Assembly: GCA_963666465.1 (NCBI GenBank)
Contig: OY762824.1
Span: forward strand, 372,001-436,000
DNA from: VXYL01 sp963666465
GTDB taxonomy: Bacteria > Pseudomonadota > Gammaproteobacteria > Pseudomonadales > Azotimanducaceae
Reading direction: 5' to 3'
Length of the DNA: 64,000 nucleotides
Shown here: positions 8,567 to 17,770 of the stretch, piece by piece
Numbering within the stretch: the first letter of the stretch is position 1
How the letters are laid out: every line of letters begins with the position of its first letter
The notes under the pieces: model-generated
The model's input: only the letters and a program-made list of their open reading frames with translations
Told to the model about the DNA's origin: nothing
Databases searched by the model: none
Made by a program: the position numbers and the translations under genes

Positions 8567-9733
8567 TCACCGCAGGAGCTCGATCCAGTGCAGAACGGGC
8601 TTGGTCACGGCGTCGTCCAGGTGCGTCTGACAGCCGATGTTGGCGGTGGCGATCGCGTCCGGTTCGCCGGACATCAGGGCGTCCGCCTTGCGCTGCTTGA
8701 GTTCGCCGGCGATCTTCGGCTGCAGGATGGAGTAGGTACCAGCCGAACCGCAGCAGAGGTGGGGGTCCGGCACTTGTGTCAGCCGATAGCCGGCGCGCCG
8801 CAGGATGCCCTCGACGGCGCCGCTGATGCGCTGGCCGTGCTGCAAGGAGCAGGGCGGGTGCCAGGCAACGCGGTCGATGTCGTCGCGTTTGCGGAACTCG
8901 AACCGTTCGAGAAGCTCGGCCACGTCGCGTATGCGGGCGGCCACAGCCCTGGCTTCGGCCGTGCCCAACAGCCGTCCGTATTCCTTCCAGGTGACACCGC
9001 AGCCACTGGCCGTGGAGACGATGGCGTCGGCCTGGGCTGCCGCTTCATGCGACGCTAGTTGCCGCACATTGCGCTGCGCCATGTCGAGGGCGTCGATGGT
9101 CTCGCCCAAGTGCAGGGGGAGGCTGCCGCAGCAGCCTTCCTGGGCAAGGCTGAACGCCTGTACGCCACGCGCTTCGAGCAGCGCCGTGAGGTGCGCGTTC
9201 ACTTCCGGCGTCACCACCCGTTGCACGCATCCTTGCAGCAGGAGCACGGAACCCGCCGGTTCTGGCGTCGCGCTTGGCGGCGGCTTGCGCAGCAGCCGTT
9301 GATGCGCCTTGGGCGCAAGCCATCGAAAGGGCCTCGCGAACCGCAGCAGCTGCTGCAGCAGGCGGGGCCGAGGCACCGTGGCCAGCAGCAGGCGCTTGAC
9401 GACACCTCCCCGTCCGCGTTCTTCCGCGACGATCTCGCGGCCGATTTCCGCAAGCTCGCCATACTGCACGCCGGAAGGGCAGGTGGTCTCGCAGGCGCGG
9501 CAGGTGAGGCATCGGTCGAGATGCACCTTGGCGGCGTCGCTGACGGTGCCGGATTCGAGCATGTCCTTGATGAGATAGATGCGCCCGCGCGGGCCGTCGA
9601 GTTCGTTGCCGCGCACCTGATAGGTGGGGCAGGTGGCGTTGCAGAAGCCGCAATGGACGCAGGCGCGCAGGATTTCGTTGGCGCGGGCGCCGCGCGGCGT
9701 GGCGAGGGTGGCTGCCGGAATGTCGGTCTTCAT
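8567..9733 (-). CDS. glcF: Glycolate oxidase iron-sulfur subunit
   Basis: 388 residues from ATG 9733, overlapping the glcE stop by ATGA. Two ferredoxin-like cluster motifs, CVHCGFCNATCP (about residues 25-36) and CLTCRACETTCP (about 75-86), bind two 4Fe-4S clusters. Two CCG-type domains follow (GCCGSLPLHLGE and LCCGSAGTYSIL). The subunit passes electrons from the GlcD/GlcE flavoproteins to the quinone pool. The order glcD-glcE-glcF with short gaps or overlaps shows a single transcript on the minus strand. Confidence 0.93.
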   Translation of the reverse strand: MKTDIPAATLATPRGARANEILRACVHCGFCNATCPTYQVRGNELDGPRGRIYLIKDMLESGTVSDAAKVHLDRCLTCRACETTCPSGVQYGELAEIGREIVAEERGRGGVVKRLLLATVPRPRLLQQLLRFARPFRWLAPKAHQRLLRKPPPSATPEPAGSVLLLQGCVQRVVTPEVNAHLTALLEARGVQAFSLAQEGCCGSLPLHLGETIDALDMAQRNVRQLASHEAAAQADAIVSTASGCGVTWKEYGRLLGTAEARAVAARIRDVAELLERFEFRKRDDIDRVAWHPPCSLQHGQRISGAVEGILRRAGYRLTQVPDPHLCCGSAGTYSILQPKIAGELKQRKADALMSGEPDAIATANIGCQTHLDDAVTKPVLHWIELLR

Positions 9734-10794
9734 GCGGGGTCGAGCTGCAGCAGGCCGGGGTTGAGGATGGCCTTGGGATCGAATGCTTCCTTGATGCGTT
9801 GCATGTAGCGAGCGAGTGCCGGATTGGACACGGCGGTTCGCGCTGTCGGTCGATAGCTCCGCACATGGCCCTCCGGGGGCGGGGCCACGTCCGCTTCCCG
9901 CAGCCATGCCTGCGTACCGCCCCACTCGATCAGGGCGTCGTTGCGCTCGAAGGGCGTGCCCCGCGGGATGGCGATGCGCGTCAGCGGGGCGTAGCCGTGG
10001 AACCAAGGGTGCTCGTGGTCGCGCACCCGTTGCCAGAACGCGGCATTCGGATCGCGCATAGGCATCCCGAGTTCCATCGCCGCATCGGCGATGGCGGTCT
10101 GTGCGCCCGAAACCCGCACCCGCAGCAGTCCCCCCTCGAAGCAGGTGGCGGTGATCGGCAGCGGCCAGCGCGACCAGGCGCGGAGCCAGCGGCCGGCGCG
10201 TGCGGCATCGCATTCCCGCACCAGCGTTTGCTCTGCTTCCGGCATGGGCAGCAGGCGGACGCTGGCGGAAAGGATCACGCCGAGGGTGCCGAAGGAGCCG
10301 GTAACGAGACGAGAAACGTCGTATCCCGCCACGTTCTTGATGACGGAGCCGCCGAAGCGCAGGCGTTCGCCCTTGCCGTTGACGATCTCGACGCCCAGCA
10401 CCGAGTCGCGCACACCGCCGCGCCAAGGGCGCCCCGGACCTGCGAGGCCGGTGGCGATGGCGCCTCCGAAAGTGCCGTTGCCGCCGAATTGCGGGGGATC
10501 GAAGGGGAGCATCTGTCGGTGCGCGCGCAGGAGCCGTTCAATGCACGCGAGTGGCGTGCCGGCGCGGGCCGTGAGCACCAGCTCGTTGGGGCGATGGGCC
10601 ATGATGCCGGTGTAGTCGGCGACGGAAAGCGTCTCTTCTGCCTGCGCTTCGCCGAGGAACCGCTTGCTGCGGTGTCCGGTGATGGCGAGCGTGCGGCCGG
10701 AGGCGGCACACTCGGCCACCGTGGCGACTACTGCCTCGGCATCGTCCCTGCCTTCCCCGCTGGCGATGTCCGCCGCCCCTTCCGCTCTCGCCAC
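9730..10794 (-). CDS. glcE: Glycolate oxidase FAD-binding subunit
   Basis: About 354 residues if translation starts at GTG 10794, just after the glcD stop at 10811. An ATG farther upstream at 10869 would overlap glcD. The FAD-binding PCMH-type domain is visible in ELVLTARAGTPLACIERLL, GGNGTFGGAIATGLAGPGRP and NVAGYDVSRLVTGSFGTLG. The C-terminus FDPKAILNPGLL is the usual end of FAD-linked oxidases of this class. Together with GlcD it oxidises glycolate to glyoxylate. Confidence 0.9.
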   Translation of the reverse strand: MARAEGAADIASGEGRDDAEAVVATVAECAASGRTLAITGHRSKRFLGEAQAEETLSVADYTGIMAHRPNELVLTARAGTPLACIERLLRAHRQMLPFDPPQFGGNGTFGGAIATGLAGPGRPWRGGVRDSVLGVEIVNGKGERLRFGGSVIKNVAGYDVSRLVTGSFGTLGVILSASVRLLPMPEAEQTLVRECDAARAGRWLRAWSRWPLPITATCFEGGLLRVRVSGAQTAIADAAMELGMPMRDPNAAFWQRVRDHEHPWFHGYAPLTRIAIPRGTPFERNDALIEWGGTQAWLREADVAPPPEGHVRSYRPTARTAVSNPALARYMQRIKEAFDPKAILNPGLLQLDPA

Positions 10795-10810
10795 GAACGC
10801 CCCTTGCCCC

Positions 10811-12262
10811 TTACAGGCGCTCGAGTTCTGGGAACGGCAGTTCGCCGCCATGAACGTGCATCCCGCCAAGCTCGGAACAGCGCGCCAGGGTCGGAATGGC
10901 CTTGCCCGGATTCATGAGGCCAGCCGGATCGAACGCCTCCTTCAGGCGATGGAACTGGGCGAGTTCGAGCGCGCCGAACTGCTCGCACATGGTGTCGAGT
11001 TTCTCCACCCCGACGCCGTGCTCGCCGGTGACGGTGCCGCCGACCTGCACGCACAGTGACAGGATCTGCCCCCCCAGCTTCTCTGCCTGATCGAGCTGGC
11101 CGGGTGCCCCCGAGTCGTAAAGGATGAGCGGGTGCAGGTTGCCGTCGCCAGCGTGGAAGACATTGGCGACCGCAAGGCCGCATTCTTCGGACATCTCGCC
11201 AATGCGACGCAGAACGCCGCCAAGTTCGGCCCGGGGGATGGTGCCGTCCATGCAGTAGTAGTCGGGCGCGAGGCGGCCGGCAGCGGGGAAGGCGGCCTTG
11301 CGCCCTTGCCACAACCTCGCCTGTTCCGGCTCCGTTTCCGCGAGCGTCACGCGGGCGCCGCGGGCCTCGAGGACATCCCGTACGCGCGCCACGTCCGCCT
11401 GCACCTCCTGCTCGGTGCCGTCCACTTCGCACAGCAGGATCGCGGCGGCGTCGCGTGGGTAGCCGGCGTGGACGAAATCCTCTGCCGCATTGATGGCCAG
11501 CCGATCCATCATCTCCAGCCCGGCCGGCAGGATGCCGGCGGCGATGATCGCGCCCACCGCATCGCCAGCGACTTCCACATCGTCGAATGCGGCGAGCAAT
11601 ACGCGCTTGGCGCGGGGCAGGGGCAGCAGCTTGACGGTCACTTCGGTGACAACGCCGAGCATCCCCTCCGAACCCACCATCGCCGCGAGCAGGTCGTAGC
11701 CGGGCGAGTCGTGCGTTTTGCCGCCGAGCACGAGTTCGTCGCCCTCGAAGGTCTGCACGCGGATGCCGAGGACATTGTGAACGGTGAGCCCATACTTCAG
11801 GCAATGCACGCCGCCGGAGTTCTCGGCCACATTGCCGCCGATGCTGCACGCGATCTGCGACGAGGGGTCGGGGGCATAGAAAAGGCCATGCCGCGCCACC
11901 GCTTGGCTGATGGAAAGGTTGGTGACGCCGGGTTCCACGGTGGCGGTGCAGGCGTTGAGGTCGATCTCGCGAATGGAGCGCAGCTTCGAGAGCACGAGGA
12001 GCAGTCCCTCGGCCAGCGGCCGGGCGCCGCCGGAGAGTCCCGTGCCGGCGCCCCGGGTGACCACGGGCACACCATGCTCGCGACAGGCCGACAGCACGGC
12101 CCGCACCTGATCCACGTTCTCGGGCAACGCCACCGCCCACGGCTTCTGGCGAATGGCCGTAAGACCGTCGGTTTCGAACGGACGCACCGCCGCCGAGTCG
12201 GTGACAAGGTCGTTGCGCGGCAAGCAGGCGCGCAGTGCCGTCTCGGCCTCTCGCGTGGTCAT
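10811..12262 (-). CDS. glcD: Glycolate oxidase FAD subunit
   Basis: 483 residues from ATG 12262 (MTTREAETALRACLPRNDL); a longer start at 12304 exists. FAD-domain motifs are VVTRGAGTGLSGGARP and APDPSSQIACSIGGNVAENSGGV, and the C-terminal FHAGDGNLHPLILYD and GEHGVGVEKL are typical of GlcD and D-lactate dehydrogenases. It oxidises glycolate or a related 2-hydroxy acid at the membrane with GlcE and GlcF. Its promoter must lie in the 160 bases between the start codon and the IS630-like element, which also contain a strong hairpin. Confidence 0.93.
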   Translation of the reverse strand: MTTREAETALRACLPRNDLVTDSAAVRPFETDGLTAIRQKPWAVALPENVDQVRAVLSACREHGVPVVTRGAGTGLSGGARPLAEGLLLVLSKLRSIREIDLNACTATVEPGVTNLSISQAVARHGLFYAPDPSSQIACSIGGNVAENSGGVHCLKYGLTVHNVLGIRVQTFEGDELVLGGKTHDSPGYDLLAAMVGSEGMLGVVTEVTVKLLPLPRAKRVLLAAFDDVEVAGDAVGAIIAAGILPAGLEMMDRLAINAAEDFVHAGYPRDAAAILLCEVDGTEQEVQADVARVRDVLEARGARVTLAETEPEQARLWQGRKAAFPAAGRLAPDYYCMDGTIPRAELGGVLRRIGEMSEECGLAVANVFHAGDGNLHPLILYDSGAPGQLDQAEKLGGQILSLCVQVGGTVTGEHGVGVEKLDTMCEQFGALELAQFHRLKEAFDPAGLMNPGKAIPTLARCSELGGMHVHGGELPFPELERL

Positions 12263-12371
12263 CGCGAATTCCCGGAGTGTTGGTTTGGATGCGCATTCCA
12301 CCACGGTAGGCGGGGCGGTGCCATCCTGGCTGGGTTGCGGGGCCTGGCTCGCTTGTTTGGCGCGGCCTGCC

Positions 12372-12405
12372 CCCCTCCGAGAAACCTTGCGGTTTCTCGG
12401 AGGGG
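12372..12405. other. Perfect 15-bp stem-loop between glcD and an IS element
   Basis: Arms cccctccgagaaacc and ggtttctcggagggg pair perfectly around a ttgc loop. There is no T-run on either side, so it is not a classical terminator. It lies about 110 bases upstream of glcD and 15 bases from the IS end, and could be a transcript-stability hairpin or an operator. Confidence 0.5.
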
Positions 12406-12420
12406 TATGCCGGCCAACGA

Positions 12421-13683
12421 CTAGTCCATCGTCCTAAACATTTACATCCTCGACGACCTTGAGGTTTACATCCTCGACGACCTTGAGGTTGGAGAATCGC
12501 CATCGGAACTGGACGGGGCCTCATGCATCTCGTCGACGCCCTGGCGTATGCGCGCCTCGGGTTCGTTGACCGAGGCGACGCGGATGTGGCGAAGGAAGGT
12601 GCGCGCCATCTTCGAGAAGGCGCATCGATCAGATTGAGCCAGGAGCCGTGCTTGGGCGTGTGGACGTACTCGAAGCGTCCCGGCCGAGTGGCCAGACAGG
12701 CCATGGTCTCGCGGCAGATGTGCGTGAGTGGTTGTCAAGGATGAGGCGAATCACCGCGTCCGGCGGGTGGTACTCGTCCAGCCGCTCGAACAGAGCGACG
12801 AACTCGCGACTGCGATGGCGGGACTCGACGTTGGCAAGGAGGTGCCCGGTGTGCAGATCCAGCGCCGCAAGGATCGAGACCGTCCCGTGGCGCGCGCACT
12901 CGTGATCTCTCGACGGCGCCGGCCGCTCGCCCGGCACCGGCGGCAAGTCCGGTGCGGTGTTGCCGATGGCCTGCACCCCCCGGCTTCTCGTCCACGGACA
13001 CTGCGAACACGAGTCGTGCCGTGTCCGTCCGGTCCGGCGAGGCGAGGTACACCTCGCGGCAGACCATCAGGACATCGCGCATCTTGCGGTCAAGGTCCGG
13101 ATCGCGACGCTCCAGGCAGGGACGCACCCGGTGCGGCTTGAGTTCCTCCTCCTGAAGCAGTTTCCAGACCGAGATTCGGCTGACACGCGCAAGACGCGGA
13201 TCACCGGCCGCGCGTCAGCCGCTCCCCGCAGGTACTGCGTCAGTGCCGTCAGAGTCCACGGCTCGGTCGCAGGCCCCAGCGTCTTCGGCTGCTGGCACGC
13301 CACGTTGATTGCCCACGCCTTCGCATCCGGCAGGATCTCAGGCTCCCGCGGGCGGTGACGGCGATCCTTCAGTCCCGCTCGCGCACCCGCCGCCAGCGCC
13401 TTGTCGATGCACTTGCAGATCGTCGGCCGAGGCACCCCGACCTCGCGCTGGATCTGCGCAATCGACACGCCGCCCGAGTGCTTCAGCAGCACCTTGGCTC
13501 GAGTGCTTCGCGCACCGGCGCAGTTGCCGAGCGGCTCAGCCTCGTCAGGCACTCGCGATCCACGACAACGCCAACGGCGCCCGCTTTGTCTGTCTGGCCA
13601 CAGCCGACCCCAACAACTGACCGGGCCGGAATCGTGAACCGCCGTCAGAACAATGTACATCTATCGAATGAACGATGTACTAG
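12421..13683 (-). mobile_element. IS630-like element, copy 1, degenerate
   Basis: About 1263 bp bounded by CTAG at both ends. Imperfect terminal inverted repeats start ctagtccatcgtcctaaaca on the left and, read from the right, ctagtacatcgttcattcga. These match the ends of the second copy at 23809-25059, which is inverted relative to this one. Next to the left end a 24-bp unit (tttacatcctcgacgacctt plus gagg) is duplicated in tandem at 12441-12488. The element separates the glc operon from pssA. Confidence 0.7.
12440..13640 (-). pseudogene. IS630-family transposase, multiply frameshifted
   Basis: Recognisable pieces appear in successive frames: an HTH region SIAQIQREVGVPRPTICKCI near 13430, VCREVYLASPDRTDTARLVF near 13030, LDLHTGHLLANVESRHRSREF near 12840, and the C-terminal CLATRPGRFEYVHTPKHGSW near 12660. 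The DDE-type order and the HGSWLN block fit IS630/Tc1-type transposases. At least three frameshifts make it inactive. The other copy is better preserved, which helps place the junctions. Confidence 0.75.
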
Positions 13684-13689
13684 CCCTTG

Positions 13690-13725
13690 GAGCGAAGACA
13701 GAATGCCCTCCCTCCAGCAGCGCCT
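13690..13725. repeat. Copy of the GGAGGGC-type intergenic motif, reverse orientation
   Basis: gacagaatgccctccctcca lies between the IS630-like element and pssA. It is the reverse complement of the ggagggca(g/t)(a/c)(a/t)tgccc motif found between many other genes in the window. Confidence 0.45.
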
Positions 13726-13813
13726 TCCGAAAGCCCTTCCGCTCGCGCCGGTTTGGGCGCACACTCGTATCCTTGATGCGCTGGCACGCTTGCCAGGGAG
13801 CGTTGATGCGGCG

Positions 13814-14698
13814 ATGACCATGCAGAGCGAACGGCGGCGAAACCGATGGCGAGGCACCTCCGAACCGGGCCGGATGCGCCACCGGTGGGCGCAGCTTCGC
13901 GCCGGGCAGGGGGAGAGTGAACGCGACGGACAGCGTCGCCGCGGCGTCTATCTCCTGCCAAACCTCATCACCACCGGGGCGCTGTTCTTTGGCTTCTACG
14001 CCATCGTCGCCGCGATGAACGGCCATTTCGTGGCGGCGGCGCTGGCGGTGTTCGGCGCGTTCTGCCTCGACATCCTGGATGGCCGGGTGGCGCGTTGGAC
14101 GGGTTCCGAGAGCGCGTTCGGGGCGCAGTACGACAGCCTTTCGGACATGGTGGCGTTCGGTGTGGCGCCGGCCTTGGTGGCCTTCTCCTGGGCGCTGTCC
14201 CAGCTTGGACAGGTGGGCTGGGTGGTCACCTTCATTTACATGGCTTGCGCCGCGCTGCGTTTGGCCCGCTTCAACACCAGCGGCGACAACTATTCGTTCA
14301 CCGGCCTGGCCAGTCCCGCCGCCGCTGCCATCGTTGCCAGCACGGTGTGGCTGTGGAGCGAGGCCCTTGGGGGCGAAGCGACGACCTTGGCCGCGGTTGG
14401 GATGGCGGTAGTCGTCGCCGGCGCGGGTCTGCTGATGGTGTCTGGGTTCACCTACTACTCGCCCAAGCACCTGCACGTGAAGGGGCGGGTGCCGTTCGTG
14501 ACCTTGGTTGCCGCAGTGCTGGTGTTTGCCCTGCTGCTGATTGATCCGCCATCGGTGCTGTTGCTATGCTTTTCGGGCTACGCGCTTTCCGGCCCTGCGA
14601 TGCATGTGTGGCGACGCAGCCGGGGCCTAGAGCCGATCGTCGAGCGCGAGCCGGACGATCCTGCTGCCGCTGCAATGGAGGAGCCGCATGTTGATTAG
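13814..14698 (+). CDS. pssA: CDP-diacylglycerol--serine O-phosphatidyltransferase
   Basis: About 294 residues from ATG 13814. The CDP-alcohol phosphotransferase signature is complete: DGRVARWTGSESAFGAQYDS then LSD, matching DG-x2-AR-x8-G-x3-D-x3-D. Several hydrophobic helices follow (LITTGALFFGFYAIVAAMNG, VVTFIYMACAALRLARF and others), as for the membrane-bound PssA type. It makes phosphatidylserine, the precursor of phosphatidylethanolamine. The first ~45 residues are a basic, non-conserved extension. The stop overlaps the msrP start by 11 bases, an unusual but clear coupling. Confidence 0.88.
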   Translation: MTMQSERRRNRWRGTSEPGRMRHRWAQLRAGQGESERDGQRRRGVYLLPNLITTGALFFGFYAIVAAMNGHFVAAALAVFGAFCLDILDGRVARWTGSESAFGAQYDSLSDMVAFGVAPALVAFSWALSQLGQVGWVVTFIYMACAALRLARFNTSGDNYSFTGLASPAAAAIVASTVWLWSEALGGEATTLAAVGMAVVVAGAGLLMVSGFTYYSPKHLHVKGRVPFVTLVAAVLVFALLLIDPPSVLLLCFSGYALSGPAMHVWRRSRGLEPIVEREPDDPAAAAMEEPHVD

Positions 14699-15641
14699 CA
14701 AGCCGCGGGATGTGCGGCCTTCGGAGATCACGCCTGAGCGCGTGTACCGCTCTCGGCGCAAGTTCATGGCGCAAGCGGCTGCCGGCACGGCGGCGGCCAC
14801 AGCGGGATATGCCTTGGGTTTGCCGAGTTCGTGGCTTGCGGAACAGGATGTCGCGCCGGACGGTCCGATTGGTGAGAAGACGACACCTGAGGTTTATGCC
14901 ACGCAGTACAACAACTTCTACGAGTTCGGCCCCGACAAGGAGGATCCCGCAAAGCATGCCCACGAGATGGTCGTTGATCCTTGGAGCGTGCATGTTTTGG
15001 GCGAGGTGGCGAAGCCTGGCAGGGTCGGCATTGAAGACCTGCTGAAGGGCATCGACCTTGAAGAGCGCATCTATCGCCTGCGTTGTGTCGAGGCGTGGTC
15101 GATGGTGATTCCGTGGATTGGCTTCCCCATGCGCAAGCTGATCGAGCGCTTCGAGCCCATGGGCAACGCCAAGTATGTGGAGTTCAAGACGCTCTATCGT
15201 CCAGCCGAGATGCGAGGCCAGCGCGCATTCTTCGCCAGCATCGACTATCCCTACGTCGAAGGACTGCGTCTCGACGAGGCATACCACCCGCTTGCCATCT
15301 TCGCCGTCGGCATGTATGGCAAGCTGCTGCCGAACCAGAACGGCGCGCCCCTCAGGACCGTCGTGCCGTGGAAGTACGGCATCAAGAGCATCAAATCCAT
15401 CGTCTCCATCCGCCTCACGGAGGAGGAGCCGAAGACGACGTGGAACGTCCATGCGCCGCAGGAGTACGGCTTTTATTCCAACGTCAACCCTACCGTGGAT
15501 CATCCGCGCTGGAGTCAGGCCAGCGAACGTCGCCTGCCGAGCTCGCTGTTCGCGCCGAATCGCATCGACACGCGGATGTTCAACGGCTACGACGAGGTGG
15601 CGAGCCTGTACTCGGGGATGGACTTGCGCCGACTCTATTGA
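14688..15641 (+). CDS. msrP: Protein-methionine-sulfoxide reductase, molybdopterin catalytic subunit
   Basis: 317 residues. A twin-arginine signal (SRRKFMAQAAAGTAAATAGYA, near residue 22) directs folded export to the periplasm. The sulfite-oxidase fold includes the molybdenum-ligating Cys in YRLRCVEAWSMVIPW (about residue 132). The ending HPRWSQASERRLP and NGYDEVASLY is typical of MsrP/YedY. The enzyme repairs oxidised methionines in envelope proteins with electrons from MsrQ. The start ATG lies inside the pssA 3' end, and the stop overlaps msrQ. Confidence 0.92.
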   Translation: MLISKPRDVRPSEITPERVYRSRRKFMAQAAAGTAAATAGYALGLPSSWLAEQDVAPDGPIGEKTTPEVYATQYNNFYEFGPDKEDPAKHAHEMVVDPWSVHVLGEVAKPGRVGIEDLLKGIDLEERIYRLRCVEAWSMVIPWIGFPMRKLIERFEPMGNAKYVEFKTLYRPAEMRGQRAFFASIDYPYVEGLRLDEAYHPLAIFAVGMYGKLLPNQNGAPLRTVVPWKYGIKSIKSIVSIRLTEEEPKTTWNVHAPQEYGFYSNVNPTVDHPRWSQASERRLPSSLFAPNRIDTRMFNGYDEVASLYSGMDLRRLY

Positions 15642-16318
15642 CGCACGCTAGGGCCTATCTTCGCGCAAGGCCGGACGGACCCTTTGCATTGCGACTGGCG
15701 CAAGTCTTGGCAAAGGTCGTGGCGTTCGCGCTGATTGCCCTGCCGCTCGGCCTGCTGGCTCTGAACGTCGCCCGCGAGGTCGCGCTGCCGGGAAGCGCCC
15801 TTGGCCCCGATCCTGTCGAGGCGGTGGTGCATGAGCTCGGCAAATGGGGCCTTCGCATCCTGCTGGCGACGTTGCTGGTTTCGAGCATCGCGCGCCTTGC
15901 CGGGTTACCGCGCCTGATCCGCTTCCGCCGGATGGTGGGGCTGTGGGCGTTCGCCTATGTTGTGCTGCACTTCACGGCTTGGCTTGGTCTGCTGGCGGGA
16001 TTCCACCTCGACATGGTCCTAGCGGATTTCGTGAAGCGCCCTTACATCACCATGGGGCTTGCCGCCTTGCTACTGCTAATCCCGCTGGCGATTACCTCGA
16101 CGCATGGCTGGCAACGTCGCTTGGGCCGCCGCTGGCGCCAACTGCACCGGTTGGTTTATCCCGCCGCCATCGCGGCGTGGATTCACCTCCTGTGGCTCTC
16201 CAAGGCGAGCTATCTGGACGCCGCCATCTACGGGACGGTGTTGGCGGCCCTCATCGGGGAACGTGTGGTGGACGCCGTCCGGCGTGCGCGCCGGCGCACG
16301 GCGTCCAGGATGGCGTAG
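15638..16318 (+). CDS. msrQ: Heme-binding membrane subunit of the MsrPQ system
   Basis: 226 residues from a TTG at 15638 that overlaps the msrP stop (TTGA). Six hydrophobic segments can be seen, including VVAFALIALPLGLLALNVA, GLWAFAYVVLHFTAWLGLLA and YITMGLAALLLLIPLAITS. The conserved histidines in VVLHF, THGW and LHRLVY fit heme b ligands of the ferric-reductase-like fold. MsrQ takes electrons from the quinone pool or a flavin reductase and passes them to periplasmic MsrP. The start codon is weak but the alignment to the family begins here. Confidence 0.88.
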   Translation: MTHARAYLRARPDGPFALRLAQVLAKVVAFALIALPLGLLALNVAREVALPGSALGPDPVEAVVHELGKWGLRILLATLLVSSIARLAGLPRLIRFRRMVGLWAFAYVVLHFTAWLGLLAGFHLDMVLADFVKRPYITMGLAALLLLIPLAITSTHGWQRRLGRRWRQLHRLVYPAAIAAWIHLLWLSKASYLDAAIYGTVLAALIGERVVDAVRRARRRTASRMA

Positions 16319-16593
16319 CCGAGTCGGCGTGCGAACGACCGAAAGCAGCACCGTTGACGGTCGCATTGGATAAGCCGTACTGGTTGGCCAAGACGGAGGC
16401 GCGGCAGCAACGCGCATCGCGGCGTGGGCCGCGGCGCACGGCTTCAAGGGGCGTTATGCAGCCAGCCGTGAGGGCTCGACAGGCTTCGATTGACGGTGTC
16501 GGCGGCTTCCCCGATCCACGTGCGCGCTCTCGCGGAGTGGCGACGGCTGCGTGGTAGAGTGCAGGCTGACGAAAACAACCGCTTATCATTCGC
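16319..16593. other. Intergenic spacer without gene
   Basis: About 275 bases between msrQ and the next membrane protein. No supported coding region or clear terminator is seen. Confidence 0.4.
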
Positions 16594-17757
16594 ATGAGCC
16601 TTGCCAACATTCGGCAGTCGGTTGTGGTAAAGAAGCCTTCGCCGCTGTTCTGGCGCGCCCTGCTGACCGGCCTCCTCCTGGGTTGGTGGCACTTCATCGC
16701 CACGATTTTGCTTTCGGGCAGGGGGGAATGGCATCCCTACTGGCGCGCCTATCCTGAGGATCTAGCGTCCGTTGTGGACGTTTCCTGGCAGGCCGCGGCC
16801 GGACTTTCCATTTCCCTTGCCGGTGCGTGCTCGTTCCCTTGGGTACTGCCTTCCAAACGACTCGGCCCTCCGGGTGGCTGGCGCACATGGCTCGCCATCG
16901 GCGCACTCCTGATGCTGGTGCCGCAATTGTCGCTCGGTGCCAGCAAATGGCTTGGCGCCCCGGCACTGGCGCCTGCGGAACCGACGGTAGCGGAATACCC
17001 GACGCGGCCCATGCTCTGGATCATCGTCGAGTCGGCGGACGCGGGTTTGCATCTGCCCAAGGTCGATGCTAGGCGCCACGACTACTACGGTGTTCTTTAC
17101 TCGCTGTCGGTGCCATCCGGACCGGTGGCCGGCGTCTGGGCCCAGATTTGCGGCGACCAGCTTGACGCGGCGTGGTCGGGCGCGCAGCGGCGCTGCCTAG
17201 TGGACGGACGCTGGCACATAATCCACGGACGCTCGGATTCCCGGCGGCTCAGTGCGCTCTTGGCTTCCACAGGTGCGAAGGTCGTCGGCGGTGAAGGCTT
17301 CAAGGGGTACTCGCAAGGCGATCCGGATGCGGCCCTCCTGGCGCAGGCCAAGAGGTTGTCCGAGACCGGTCCCGAGCGCCATGTCCTCGTCCTGGCCGGC
17401 GACACGGGTGATGTCACCGCGAGCGACGCGGCGATAGATGCAGCCATTGGCGAATGGCTCGGCCGCGGCGGGGTGGCACTCGTGACGGCAAACCGTCCGA
17501 GACGGCATGAGGGTTGGCGCGTACTCCCCGCCCGGCTCTACGGCGTGCGCCACCTCGACTTGCCCTCGAGTTGGGATGTGGCGTTGCAGCTCGGCAAGGC
17601 GGCTCCCGGGCGGCTCATGGGTGGTCTGCGGAGTGGAACTCTCTACGATGTCGGCTGCACCGCATGGGAACTCGCGGGCTTCGGCTGTCGCCGCGTAGGG
17701 CATGGCATCTCGCTGACGCGAGAGCCCAGCATCACGCTTGGCCTCGTCAGGTTGTAG
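16594..17757 (+). CDS. Membrane protein with a large soluble domain, function unknown
   Basis: 387 residues. Three N-terminal hydrophobic segments (LLTGLLLGWWHFIATILLSG, AAAGLSISLAGACSFPWVL, TWLAIGALLMLVPQLSLGA) are followed by a soluble part that begins PMLWIIVESADAGLHLP. This layout, a short membrane bundle and then VxxESxxA, recalls the alkaline-phosphatase-like lipid-modifying enzymes, but the usual catalytic threonine and metal ligands are not evident, so I do not assign that activity. The gene is preceded by its own spacer and followed closely by a lipoprotein gene. Confidence 0.5.
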   Translation: MSLANIRQSVVVKKPSPLFWRALLTGLLLGWWHFIATILLSGRGEWHPYWRAYPEDLASVVDVSWQAAAGLSISLAGACSFPWVLPSKRLGPPGGWRTWLAIGALLMLVPQLSLGASKWLGAPALAPAEPTVAEYPTRPMLWIIVESADAGLHLPKVDARRHDYYGVLYSLSVPSGPVAGVWAQICGDQLDAAWSGAQRRCLVDGRWHIIHGRSDSRRLSALLASTGAKVVGGEGFKGYSQGDPDAALLAQAKRLSETGPERHVLVLAGDTGDVTASDAAIDAAIGEWLGRGGVALVTANRPRRHEGWRVLPARLYGVRHLDLPSSWDVALQLGKAAPGRLMGGLRSGTLYDVGCTAWELAGFGCRRVGHGISLTREPSITLGLVRL

Positions 17758-17770
17758 TAGTCTGTGGGTC

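Noticed and set aside
8567..10426. A single long glcE-glcF fusion frame on the minus strand
   Set aside because: The frame upstream of the glcF ATG is a shadow of glcE in another frame. The ATGA overlap and family alignments show two separate proteins.
12735..13141. Plus-strand open frames across IS630-like copy 1
   Set aside because: Transposase sequence is clear on the minus strand, and the plus frames have no resemblance to any family.
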